Assembly (NCBI GenBank): GCA_028705785.1
Contig: JAQWCT010000157.1
Coordinates: 1-6,471 of the forward strand
Reading direction: 5' to 3'
DNA: 6,471 nucleotides
From: Sulfurospirillaceae bacterium
GTDB taxonomy: Bacteria; Campylobacterota; Campylobacteria; Campylobacterales; Sulfurospirillaceae
Of the stretch, positions 1-5,644 are shown one piece after another (within the stretch, counting starts at the first letter, position 1; every line of letters begins with the position of its first letter). The position numbers and the translations under genes are program-made. Below the pieces are notes generated by a model, which did not search any database, was not told where the DNA came from, and saw nothing but the letters and a program-made list of their open reading frames with translations.

Positions 1-293
1 ATGGTGAGCGAAGTCAAGAGTGCACCAAATTGAAACAGAACGCACCATCTTTGCCTGAGTTCTTGGGCTTCATTATTTGAAAGACTACTCACATTTTTGT
101 TCAAAACAAGCATTTCACCAGCAGTGACTTTTTGCAGAAGAATCATTTCTCTTAGCAAAGTCGTTTTGCCACTACCACTACCACCCAAAAGCCCAAAAAT
201 TTCTCCTTGATGGATTTGAAAATTGACACCATCATGAATCACATTTTTCCCAAAACTCGTCACGATATTTTTGGCTTCAATGAGCGTACTCAC
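1..293 (-). CDS. mlaF: MlaF-type lipid ABC transporter ATPase, N-terminal part (runs off left edge)
   Basis: ATP-binding subunit that would sit on the cytoplasmic face of an Mla-type phospholipid ABC transporter and power it; the neighbouring permease is its membrane partner. Only the first 97 residues are in the window. Seen: a Walker A motif GGSGSGKT at residues 37-44, and a Q-loop with Gln88 in VLFQFGALLTSLT, a wording typical of MlaF/Ttg2A proteins. Signature motif, Walker B and H-loop lie beyond the edge. The start is GTG at 291-293: it overlaps the permease stop as GTGA, has a GGAG ribosome-binding site 8 bases upstream, and gives the expected short lead (STLIEAKNIVTSFG) before the ATPase core. 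The overlap implies translational coupling. In Campylobacter jejuni the equivalent gene is, from general knowledge, iamA. Family assignment is confident; the exact transported lipid is inferred. Confidence 0.9.
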   Translation of the reverse strand, partial: MSTLIEAKNIVTSFGKNVIHDGVNFQIHQGEIFGLLGGSGSGKTTLLREMILLQKVTAGEMLVLNKNVSSLSNNEAQELRQRWCVLFQFGALLTSLT

Positions 294-1417
294 AGTCCCA
301 TCTCCGTCAAAAGAACTGAGATAAGCGCGTCCATAGCGATTACCCAAAAGATAGCATTGACGACACTAATGGTAGTGTATTTGCCCACACTCTCGGTACT
401 ACTATCGATTTGAAATCCACGAAAGCAGCCAATAGTCGCGATAATAGCACCAAAGATAGGTGCTTTAACCAAACCAATAATGAAGTGCTTAAGCGCCACT
501 GTCTCTTGAATACGGTCGATAAATTCTTCAAAACTTACCCCTAATTTGGTAGATGCAATCACCATGCCACCAAAAGTAGAGACGATATCTGCAAAAAAGA
601 CCAAAAGAGGTAACGAAATAAGCAGTGCAAACAACCGTGGAAGTACTAAAAAGTCCCATGGCGAAAAACCCATAGAACGCATAGCATCGACTTCATCCGT
701 GATTTTCATAACACCAATTTGTGCTGTATAGGCTGAGGCACTTCTGCCCGCAACGACGATAGCAGTCAGTAGAGGAGCGAGTTCTCTCACTGCTGAAATA
801 GTGACCATCTCAACGATAAAGATATTAGCACCAAATTTTTCTAATTGAGTAGCGCCTTGATAGGCGATAACAATACCAATTAAAAATGAGGTTAAAAAAA
901 TAATAGGAATAGCTCCTGCGCCACTGTTTTCAATATGGTAGAGGGTAGCTTTAACGCGAATGGTAAGGGGATTTAGAAAAGCTTTGAGGATAAAATGAAA
1001 AAGTTCACCTGTAAATGAAAAAAAGGAAGAGAGTGTTTTTTGACCTTCAAATATTCTTTTACCGATGTTTTCCAAATAATCAAAGATAAAAAAAGTATGA
1101 ATTGGTTTGATGATTTCTTGTGGAAAATGTATCTCACAGATACCCCATAGTTTTGTAAAATGGTCGCTTTGACCTACTTTTGAGACAAGGCAATCCAATG
1201 CTTCTATGCGTTTAGCATGGTGCAAAATAAGCATAATTCCATGGGTGTCAAAATCGCTTATCTGTGAAAAATCAAAGATACAAGTCGTTTTTTCTTTACA
1301 TGTAAGGGTTTCAAATGAGTTAGAAAGTACGGCTACAGAATTTTTTGTCCAATCACCACTGAGAATCACCGTTGTCGTGCCATTCAAATTGGAGATATGA
1401 ACTTCCGCTTTAACCAT
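290..1417 (-). CDS. mlaE: MlaE-family lipid ABC transporter permease with N-terminal STAS domain
   Basis: Inner-membrane permease (MlaE/DUF140 family) of a phospholipid transporter that maintains outer-membrane lipid asymmetry in Gram-negative bacteria. The 375 residues split into a soluble STAS-like domain (about 5-100) and the permease (about 135-375). Family hallmarks seen in the permease: RELAPLLTA at 211-219, the cytoplasmic MRSMGFSPWDFLVLPR stretch at 246-261, GCFRGF at 330-335, and a final ESVGKYTT...VV segment near 342-353. The length exceeds the roughly 260 residues of E. coli MlaE because of the fused STAS part, whose stand-alone counterpart is MlaB. The STAS phospho-site region reads DTHG (57-60). 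Start ATG at 1415-1417 has GAGG 7 bases upstream. It is the first gene of the operon, read from an extended -10 promoter, and overlaps the ATPase by four bases. The C. jejuni counterpart is iamB, from general knowledge. Confidence 0.93.
   Translation of the reverse strand: MVKAEVHISNLNGTTTVILSGDWTKNSVAVLSNSFETLTCKEKTTCIFDFSQISDFDTHGIMLILHHAKRIEALDCLVSKVGQSDHFTKLWGICEIHFPQEIIKPIHTFFIFDYLENIGKRIFEGQKTLSSFFSFTGELFHFILKAFLNPLTIRVKATLYHIENSGAGAIPIIFLTSFLIGIVIAYQGATQLEKFGANIFIVEMVTISAVRELAPLLTAIVVAGRSASAYTAQIGVMKITDEVDAMRSMGFSPWDFLVLPRLFALLISLPLLVFFADIVSTFGGMVIASTKLGVSFEEFIDRIQETVALKHFIIGLVKAPIFGAIIATIGCFRGFQIDSSTESVGKYTTISVVNAIFWVIAMDALISVLLTEMGL
1294..1307. repeat. Palindromic motif copy 1, CTTTACATGTAAGG (inside mlaE)
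   Basis: One of three copies of CTTTACATGTAA in the window. It sits within the STAS-encoding part of mlaE (codons for TCKEK), so it is not simply an intergenic signal. Read with its flank, TTTTCTTTACATGTAA, it matches copy 3 over 16 bases. Confidence 0.6.
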
Positions 1418-1494
1418 TTTTTAACCTCATTTTTTAAGCAATTATAACATACCTATAGACTATATTTTCGTTATTAAGTAGGAAGGAGAAGAGA
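1418..1494. promoter_or_regulatory. Divergent promoter region between mlaE and msrA
   Basis: 77 bases drive genes in both directions. On the minus strand an extended -10, TGTTATAAT (1441-1449), is a strong match and would start transcription near 1434, leaving a leader of about 17 bases before mlaE; no good -35 is visible, as expected for extended -10 promoters. On the plus strand TATATT (1461-1466) or TATAGA (1454-1459) are weaker -10 candidates for msrA, whose ribosome-binding site AAGGAG (1483-1488) stands 6 bases before the ATG. A short perfect palindrome TATAGACTATA (1454-1464) lies between the two. The mlaE promoter call is fairly good; the msrA one is tentative. Confidence 0.55.
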
Positions 1495-2094
1495 ATGCGG
1501 AAATTATTTTTATTTTTTTCGTTGATGGGAAGTTTATATTTGAGTGCAGATGCAAAGGAAAATAATATGAAAAATGAAATAGCAACGCTAGGCGGAGGAT
1601 GCTTTTGGTGTTTGGAAGCTGTTTTTAAAGAAACAAGAGGTGTGTTAGAAGTCGTAAATGGCTATGCTGGCGGAGATGTAGTCAATCCTCGTTATGAACA
1701 AGTTTCGATGGGAAAAACCAATCATGCTGAGGTTGTACAAGTGACATTTGATGCTAATATTATTTCCTATGAAGAAATTTTGAAAATATTTTGGCTTATC
1801 CATGATCCTACCACGCTTAATCGCCAAGGAAACGATATAGGAACACAGTATCGTTCTGTTATTTTTTACCACGATGCTAAACAAAAAGAGGTGGCTGAGG
1901 CTTCCATCAAACTCTTTTCAACGAAATTTTTAAATCCTATCGTAACACAATTGCTACCAATGCCGACATTTTATAAAGCAGAAGATTATCATCAAGATTA
2001 TTTTAAAAACAACCCAAATCAAGGTTATTGTAGTTTTGTGGTTGCCCCTAAGGTAGAAAAATTTAAGGGTGTTTATAAGGATTTGGTGAAATAG
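1495..2094 (+). CDS. msrA: Peptide-methionine (S)-S-oxide reductase MsrA, probably exported
   Basis: Reduces the S form of methionine sulfoxide, free or in proteins, back to methionine, repairing oxidative damage. In 199 residues it carries the catalytic motif GGGCFWC with nucleophile Cys36, the substrate-binding stretch GKTNHAEV (73-80, Glu79), the DPTTLNRQGNDIGTQYRS signature (104-121) and a C-terminal GYC (Cys179) that could act as resolving cysteine; the only other cysteine is Cys39. Residues 1-20 look like a signal peptide (MRK, hydrophobic core, cleavage after ADA), suggesting a periplasmic enzyme that would need a thioredoxin-like reductant there. The start at 1495 has a strong AAGGAG site. 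Met25 is preceded by a second good site, so a cytosolic form is possible. No MsrB domain is fused or adjacent. It stands alone on the plus strand between oppositely oriented neighbours. Family assignment is certain; location is inferred from the leader. Confidence 0.96.
   Translation: MRKLFLFFSLMGSLYLSADAKENNMKNEIATLGGGCFWCLEAVFKETRGVLEVVNGYAGGDVVNPRYEQVSMGKTNHAEVVQVTFDANIISYEEILKIFWLIHDPTTLNRQGNDIGTQYRSVIFYHDAKQKEVAEASIKLFSTKFLNPIVTQLLPMPTFYKAEDYHQDYFKNNPNQGYCSFVVAPKVEKFKGVYKDLVK
1555..1569 (+). promoter_or_regulatory. Internal ribosome-binding site and possible second start in msrA
   Basis: AAGGA at 1555-1559 stands 7 bases before ATG 1567-1569 (codon 25 of msrA). This is the spacing of a functional start, and the protein from there (175 residues, beginning MKNEIATLGGG) has the length and N-terminus of an ordinary cytosolic MsrA. 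The site falls exactly after the predicted signal peptide cleavage point. It may be chance, since the codons for Ala-Lys-Glu supply the purines. Confidence 0.4.
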
Positions 2095-2104
2095 CCAAAT
2101 CCTT
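2077..2104. terminator. Inverted repeat spanning the msrA stop codon, possible weak terminator
   Basis: AAGGATTTGG (2077-2086) and CCAAATCCTT (2095-2104) form a perfect 10-bp stem with an 8-base loop that holds the msrA stop codon TAG. It is followed only by a short T run before ACATG, so as an intrinsic terminator it is weak. It lies in the 42-base gap between the convergent ends of msrA and the acetyltransferase gene, where a terminator is expected. Confidence 0.4.
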
Positions 2105-2115
2105 TACATGTAAGA
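2102..2115. repeat. Palindromic motif copy 2, CTTTACATGTAAGA (msrA 3' side)
   Basis: Second copy of the 12-base core, located between the convergent msrA and acetyltransferase genes and overlapping the right arm of the inverted repeat at the msrA stop. It shares 13 bases, CTTTACATGTAAG, with copy 1. Confidence 0.6.
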
Positions 2116-2136
2116 ATTTATGCAGTAGCCTATTTA

Positions 2137-2808
2137 CTACAGATTTTCGTGCAAAGATTGTAAGGTATGGAGATCATTTCCAGTAATCACATCCCTATTT
2201 TCCTCAATTTTTTCAATCGGCCAGTTCCACCACTGAATTTCTAATAGCGTTTTTATGACCTCATTATCAAATCGTTTTTTAATAACACATGCGGGATTAC
2301 CTCCAACGATAGTGTAAGGTTCCACATTATGGGTTACAACAGATTTTGCCCCTATGATGGCGCCATCGCCTATCTTAATGCCTGGCATAATCGTTGCATC
2401 AAGTCCTATCCAAACATCGTTACCAACAATGATATCACCTTTGTTTTGTGATGCTTCGAACATTGCGATAATATCCTCACTTGTCGTTTGAGATGTCATC
2501 ATGAAATTAGCGAAGGGATAAGTTGAGAATCCACTTGTTTTGTGATTAGCAGAACTGGTAATAAAGCGAACGCCATGCGCAATTTGTACAAATTTACCAA
2601 TAATGAGACGATCTAAACTCAAAGGAAAAAGATACGGTGCAAGAAAACTCGCATAGTCTTCCAAGACATCAAAATTGTGATAATAAGTAAATTCACCAAC
2701 ACTAATTCGTGGATGATTGATAACTTCTTTTAAGTGTACGACTTGTTTAATTTCAGTACCATCTGGCATTTGCATAGGATATTTTTTTTGACTATTGAGT
2801 AAACACAT
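2137..2808 (-). CDS. CatB/Vat-type xenobiotic O-acetyltransferase (hexapeptide repeat)
   Basis: Predicted acetyl-CoA-dependent O-acetyltransferase of the xenobiotic acyltransferase group, which includes CatB (chloramphenicol) and Vat (streptogramin A) enzymes; members form trimers of left-handed beta-helix subunits in the cytosol. The 223 residues match the usual length of about 210. Seen: a family-like N-terminus (YPM near 10-12, then VGEFTYY at 37-43), LIIGKFVQIAHGVRF (68-82), ANHKTSGFSTYPF (87-99) in which His89 is the expected catalytic base, hexapeptide turns GNDVWIGLDATIMPGIKIGDGAIIGAKSVV (129-158; acetyl-CoA side), GGNPA (169-173) and a C-terminal helical segment containing WWNWP (193-197). 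It is the second gene of an operon, 9 bases after marR, with only a weak AAAGA-type ribosome-binding site, so translation may depend on marR. The substrate cannot be read from sequence; clinical resistance should not be assumed, since many chromosomal members act on unknown substrates. Confidence 0.88.
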   Translation of the reverse strand: MCLLNSQKKYPMQMPDGTEIKQVVHLKEVINHPRISVGEFTYYHNFDVLEDYASFLAPYLFPLSLDRLIIGKFVQIAHGVRFITSSANHKTSGFSTYPFANFMMTSQTTSEDIIAMFEASQNKGDIIVGNDVWIGLDATIMPGIKIGDGAIIGAKSVVTHNVEPYTIVGGNPACVIKKRFDNEVIKTLLEIQWWNWPIEKIEENRDVITGNDLHTLQSLHENL

Positions 2809-2817
2809 GGCAATTCT

Positions 2818-3231
2818 TTATCGTATTTTATTGATAATATTCAAAAATAGCTCTATATCCTTTTCGTCCAATGCTTCTAAAAAAATATCAGTTGATTGAA
2901 ATACACTTTGTGTAGCATTTGTAAAGAGCTCAAACCCAGCATCTGTAAGCTTAACCAAACTTACTCTAGCATCTCGCGCATTTTGCTCTTTTTCTACGAT
3001 ATTTAATTTCTCCATTGGATTTAAAAGTCTTGTTATCCCAGAGGCACTCATGCCCGTATTTTCAGCTAAATCAATCCTACGAATAGATTTATTGGTCATT
3101 TTTGATAACTCATACATCACTAAATATTCGGAGAACGATATTCCATGCACACTTAAACATCTATCCATCATTTTAAATATTTTGGTATAAGTCGAAGATA
3201 ATCCTAAGATAAATTCAAATTTTCGATTCAT
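2818..3231 (-). CDS. MarR-family transcriptional regulator
   Basis: Dimeric winged-helix DNA-binding protein, usually a repressor released by small phenolic or xenobiotic ligands or by oxidation. The 137 residues fit the family. The winged helix runs from about 33 to 96: SIRRIDLAENTG leads into a recognition helix SASGITRLLNPMEKLN (62-77), then the wing with the conserved D-x-R in NARDARVSLVKLTDAG (84-99). Terminal helices 1-30 and 100-137 would form the dimer interface. The single Cys24 is not at the OhrR sensing position, so a peroxide switch is not indicated. ATG at 3229-3231 has AAGGA 6 bases upstream. It is the first gene of a two-gene operon with the acetyltransferase, and a 34-bp palindrome sits on its own promoter, so autorepression and control of the acetyltransferase are likely. 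The ligand is unknown. Confidence 0.92.
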   Translation of the reverse strand: MNRKFEFILGLSSTYTKIFKMMDRCLSVHGISFSEYLVMYELSKMTNKSIRRIDLAENTGMSASGITRLLNPMEKLNIVEKEQNARDARVSLVKLTDAGFELFTNATQSVFQSTDIFLEALDEKDIELFLNIINKIR

Positions 3232-3240
3232 TTTATTTCC

Positions 3241-3274
3241 TTGCCATATATTTGATTAAGCAAGTATATGGCAA
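3241..3274. promoter_or_regulatory. Probable MarR operator: 34-bp palindrome upstream of marR
   Basis: Arms TTGCCATATA (3241-3250) and TATATGGCAA (3265-3274) are perfect inverted repeats, and the symmetry continues inward (TTG 3252-3254 with CAA 3261-3263, central TTAA 3256-3259), leaving only two mismatched pairs in 34 bases. It covers the -10 element and predicted start of transcription, so a bound dimer (or two) would block RNA polymerase. Assignment to the adjacent MarR protein is by position and symmetry. Confidence 0.8.
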
Positions 3275-3291
3275 ATATTTTTTATTGTCAA
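3263..3291 (-). promoter_or_regulatory. Sigma-70 promoter of the marR-acetyltransferase operon
   Basis: Read on the minus strand: -35 TTGACA (3291-3286, full consensus), a 17-base spacer, and -10 TATACT (3268-3263). Predicted start near 3256 gives a leader of about 25 bases with AAGGA just before the ATG. The -10 lies inside the palindromic operator. A promoter this strong is typical of one normally held off by a repressor. Confidence 0.85.
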
Positions 3292-3318
3292 TTAAATTTT
3301 CAAAGTAGTCACTATTTT

Positions 3319-3332
3319 CTTTACATGTAAAG
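3319..3332. repeat. Palindromic motif copy 3, perfect 14-bp CTTTACATGTAAAG (marC 3' side)
   Basis: Third and most symmetrical copy, ending one base before the stop codon of the MarC-family gene (3334-3336) and 28 bases upstream of the marR -35. As RNA it could form only a 5-bp stem with a 4-base loop and has no T run on the minus-strand side, so it is not a convincing terminator. Confidence 0.6.
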
Positions 3333-3333
3333 C

Positions 3334-3939
3334 TTAAAAGGTGTGTGACAAACCTCTTATGCCATCGATGAACATCTGAACTGACATCATCAATAGCAAC
3401 ATTCCCATGAGTCTCTCCAATGCAGAAAGTCCTTTTTCTCGTAGAACTTTATAAAGAAAGGGGGAGAGATACATAATGATTGCGGAGACAAACCATGCGA
3501 GAAGAAGCGAGATAAAAAGACTTCCAAGATTGTTTGCGTGAGATTTGCTCATCACTAAAAGTGTTGCAAGAGCAGAGGGTCCTGCGATGAGGGGCATGGC
3601 AATAGGGACAACAAAAGGTTCACTATTTGAGCCATAAAGTTGAGCGCTTCCTTGTTCTCCTGGGAAAATAAGCTTAATACCAATCACAAAAAATATCACC
3701 GCTCCAGCAATGCGTACCGCTTCTGTTTCAAGATGAAAAAGATTGAGAAAAGACTCTCCAAAAAAAAGAAAAAGCAACAAGATGCCAAGCCCAAAGAACA
3801 TCTCACGGATGATAACCGTGCGTCTTCGTTTAAGCTCGACATCTTTTAAAATGGATAAAATCACAGGAACATTGCCAAAAGGATCAATGACAAACATGAT
3901 CAAAATAGCAGTCGAAATAATCGAAAATTCAAAACTCAC
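3334..3939 (-). CDS. MarC-family (YhgN-like) inner-membrane protein
   Basis: Multi-pass inner-membrane protein of the MarC/UPF0056 family; despite the family name, a role in multiple antibiotic resistance is not established and the transported substrate is unknown. The 201 residues match E. coli YhgN in length and wording: DPFGNVPVILSILK (19-32), RRRTVIIREMFFG (38-50), IKLIFPGEQG (88-97), a conserved EPFVVPIAMPLIAGPSALAT stretch (107-126) and ERLMGMLLLMMSVQMFIDGIR (175-195). About six hydrophobic segments are visible. The start is GTG at 3937-3939, supported by AAAAGGT 7 bases upstream, which itself overlaps the stop codon of the chemoreceptor gene 13 bases away; the two genes therefore look like one operon with coupled translation. 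Why a MarC protein should follow a chemoreceptor is not clear. Confidence 0.9.
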   Translation of the reverse strand: MSFEFSIISTAILIMFVIDPFGNVPVILSILKDVELKRRRTVIIREMFFGLGILLLFLFFGESFLNLFHLETEAVRIAGAVIFFVIGIKLIFPGEQGSAQLYGSNSEPFVVPIAMPLIAGPSALATLLVMSKSHANNLGSLFISLLLAWFVSAIIMYLSPFLYKVLREKGLSALERLMGMLLLMMSVQMFIDGIRGLSHTF

Positions 3940-3952
3940 GCTTATGACCTTT

Positions 3953-5644
3953 TCATGTTCTAAATTCTGAGAGTTTAAGGTTGAGTGTTTCCGTCATTCG
4001 ATTGAGGTGTTCTGCGGCACTTGCGATTTCTTCCACACTTCTTGCATTTTGACTAGAGATATCATTGATTTTATTGACATCTTGGATCATAGATTCAATG
4101 TCTTGACCTGTATGGAGGTAGTTTTCTACAGTTTTATCTGATATTTTTGTAGCAGAATCCATAACTTTAAACATATTATTGATTTTGCCCTCAACATCAT
4201 TTGCCGTTACAGCAAGAGATTCTACTTTCTTAGAATTGGCACTCATAGAGTCACTACTATCAACGATGGCTTGTACGATAACATTAATGGTAGCGTTGAT
4301 TTCCTGAAGGCTTTTTTGAGTTCTCTCTGCTAATTTTCGCACCTCATCCGCCACAACGGCAAATCCTCTTCCATGCTCACCCGCACGGGCGGCTTCAATA
4401 GCAGCATTAAGGGCTAGAAGGTTGGTTTGATCTGCGATATCACCGATAACAACGAGGACTTCTTTGACTTGTTCGGCATCGTGACTTAATTGTTGAATTT
4501 TATGTGCCAATTCTATCTCTACTGCGGCACTTTGTTGGATTTCTTTGGTGAGTGAGAGAATGGCTTCATTGGCATCGTGAAGATAATTATTGGCTTTTAA
4601 AAGTCCCTCTTTACCTTCTTGTGCTTCACTAATACCCTCTTTCATCTCATCTTTTAATAAAGTTGCTTTATTGGTAGTGCTTCCTACTATTTGCATAGAA
4701 GTTTCAACTGCACGACCCACTTCGAGCGAAGTAGAAGAAAGCTCATGTGAAATAGAAGAGTTTTCATTAGAGAGATTTTTTGCCTCACTGATTAAAATAC
4801 GCACTTTTTCGATAAAGCGATTGATACTCACACTTGCCTCGGCTATTTCATCGTTACTATCAATGGCGAGTTTGCGTGTCAAGTCACCATCACCACTAGA
4901 AAGATTGTCTGCTCTAAGCACAAGATTTTTAAGCGGAGAAGAGATGGTTTTGTTGATGATAAACATAGTCATCAAAATACTCAAGATAACCAAAGCTAAC
5001 GAAATCAATAAAAAGTAAGTAAGTTGAGTGGCTACACTGCTATTAATTTGTGCTCTTAACTTTGCGATTTCATCATCAACACTGTCAACATAAATACCCG
5101 TTCCCATTACCCAACTATAAGGACCAAAAGAGACAGAGTACGCAAATTTTGGAAAAGGTTTTCCATCTTTTACTTTTGGGAATTCATATCTAACGATGCC
5201 ACCACCTTGTTTGGCGGTTGCTAATAACTCTTTAATAAAGAAAACGCCATTAGAGTCTTTAAGATCCATCAAGTTTTTACCTGTCAATGCTTTATTGGTA
5301 GGGACCATAACAACATCACCATTGAATTCATAAATAAAGATATAACCACTTTTATCATTAAAAAATCTAAGTTCCTCAAATTTTTCTAAAATAGCTTCTT
5401 TGATTTTTTCATCAGGGACGCCTTTGGCTTTTTGGGCTTTATAGATTGAATTAGCCGTATCATGCGTGATTTCCATAATGGTTTTAAGCTCGTTTTCATA
5501 GAATGAATAAGCACTTTTTTCGTACTGTGCGATAAATGTTTCAGTATTTTTTTGCGTATTGATATAAGAAATGCCAATAATACAGCCGCTTAAAACAACC
5601 AGTGAAAAGATAAGAGAAATTAATATTCTCGTTGAAATTTTCAT
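3953..5644 (-). CDS. Methyl-accepting chemotaxis protein with periplasmic sCache domain
   Basis: Transmembrane chemoreceptor that senses a periplasmic ligand and controls CheA through CheW. Order in 563 residues: TM1 about 7-27; periplasmic sCache_2-type domain about 35-205, with FFNDKSGYIFIYEFNGDVVM (94-113), the N-K-x-L-x-G-K-N-L element (117-125) and the closing YSWVMGTGIYVDSVD (176-190); TM2 about 209-230; HAMP about 231-283 (SSPLKNLVLRADNLSSGDGDLT, then DSNDEIAEASVSINRF); then a long cytoplasmic coiled coil whose hairpin tip holds the conserved QTNLLALNAAIEAARAGEHG (406-425), followed by RGFAVVADEVRKLAERTQ (426-443). There is no C-terminal CheR-tethering pentapeptide; the protein ends SEFRT. 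Known sCache_2 receptors often bind small carboxylates such as pyruvate, but the ligand here is not readable. ATG at 5642-5644 has AAAGGAG 5 bases upstream. It heads an operon with the MarC-family gene. Confidence 0.95.
   Translation of the reverse strand: MKISTRILISLIFSLVVLSGCIIGISYINTQKNTETFIAQYEKSAYSFYENELKTIMEITHDTANSIYKAQKAKGVPDEKIKEAILEKFEELRFFNDKSGYIFIYEFNGDVVMVPTNKALTGKNLMDLKDSNGVFFIKELLATAKQGGGIVRYEFPKVKDGKPFPKFAYSVSFGPYSWVMGTGIYVDSVDDEIAKLRAQINSSVATQLTYFLLISLALVILSILMTMFIINKTISSPLKNLVLRADNLSSGDGDLTRKLAIDSNDEIAEASVSINRFIEKVRILISEAKNLSNENSSISHELSSTSLEVGRAVETSMQIVGSTTNKATLLKDEMKEGISEAQEGKEGLLKANNYLHDANEAILSLTKEIQQSAAVEIELAHKIQQLSHDAEQVKEVLVVIGDIADQTNLLALNAAIEAARAGEHGRGFAVVADEVRKLAERTQKSLQEINATINVIVQAIVDSSDSMSANSKKVESLAVTANDVEGKINNMFKVMDSATKISDKTVENYLHTGQDIESMIQDVNKINDISSQNARSVEEIASAAEHLNRMTETLNLKLSEFRT

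Noticed and set aside
207..413. Short plus-strand frame across the mlaE/mlaF junction
   Set aside because: Antisense to two well-supported overlapping genes, with no family resemblance and no sensible ribosome-binding site.
546..731. Short plus-strand frame opposite the permease
   Set aside because: Antisense shadow of the conserved MlaE core; its amino acid make-up reflects the complement of the real gene.
2137..2808. Calling the acetyltransferase a chloramphenicol or streptogramin resistance determinant
   Set aside because: The fold and catalytic His are clear, but substrate cannot be inferred at this level; many chromosomal members act on unknown compounds, and nothing nearby suggests a mobile resistance cassette.
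3319..3336. Reading the 14-bp palindrome after the MarC-family gene as an intrinsic terminator
   Set aside because: The possible stem is only 5 bp, AT-rich, and followed on the transcribed strand by A-rich rather than T-rich sequence.
3640..3970. Two overlapping lysine-rich plus-strand frames opposite the MarC-family gene
   Set aside because: Lysine-rich products are what the reverse complement of leucine/phenylalanine-rich membrane codons gives; no start signals or domains.
4590..5018. 142-residue open frame on the plus strand opposite the chemoreceptor
   Set aside because: It is a low-complexity, serine- and leucine-rich shadow of the receptor's coding frame; it has no recognisable domain and lies wholly within a strongly supported gene.
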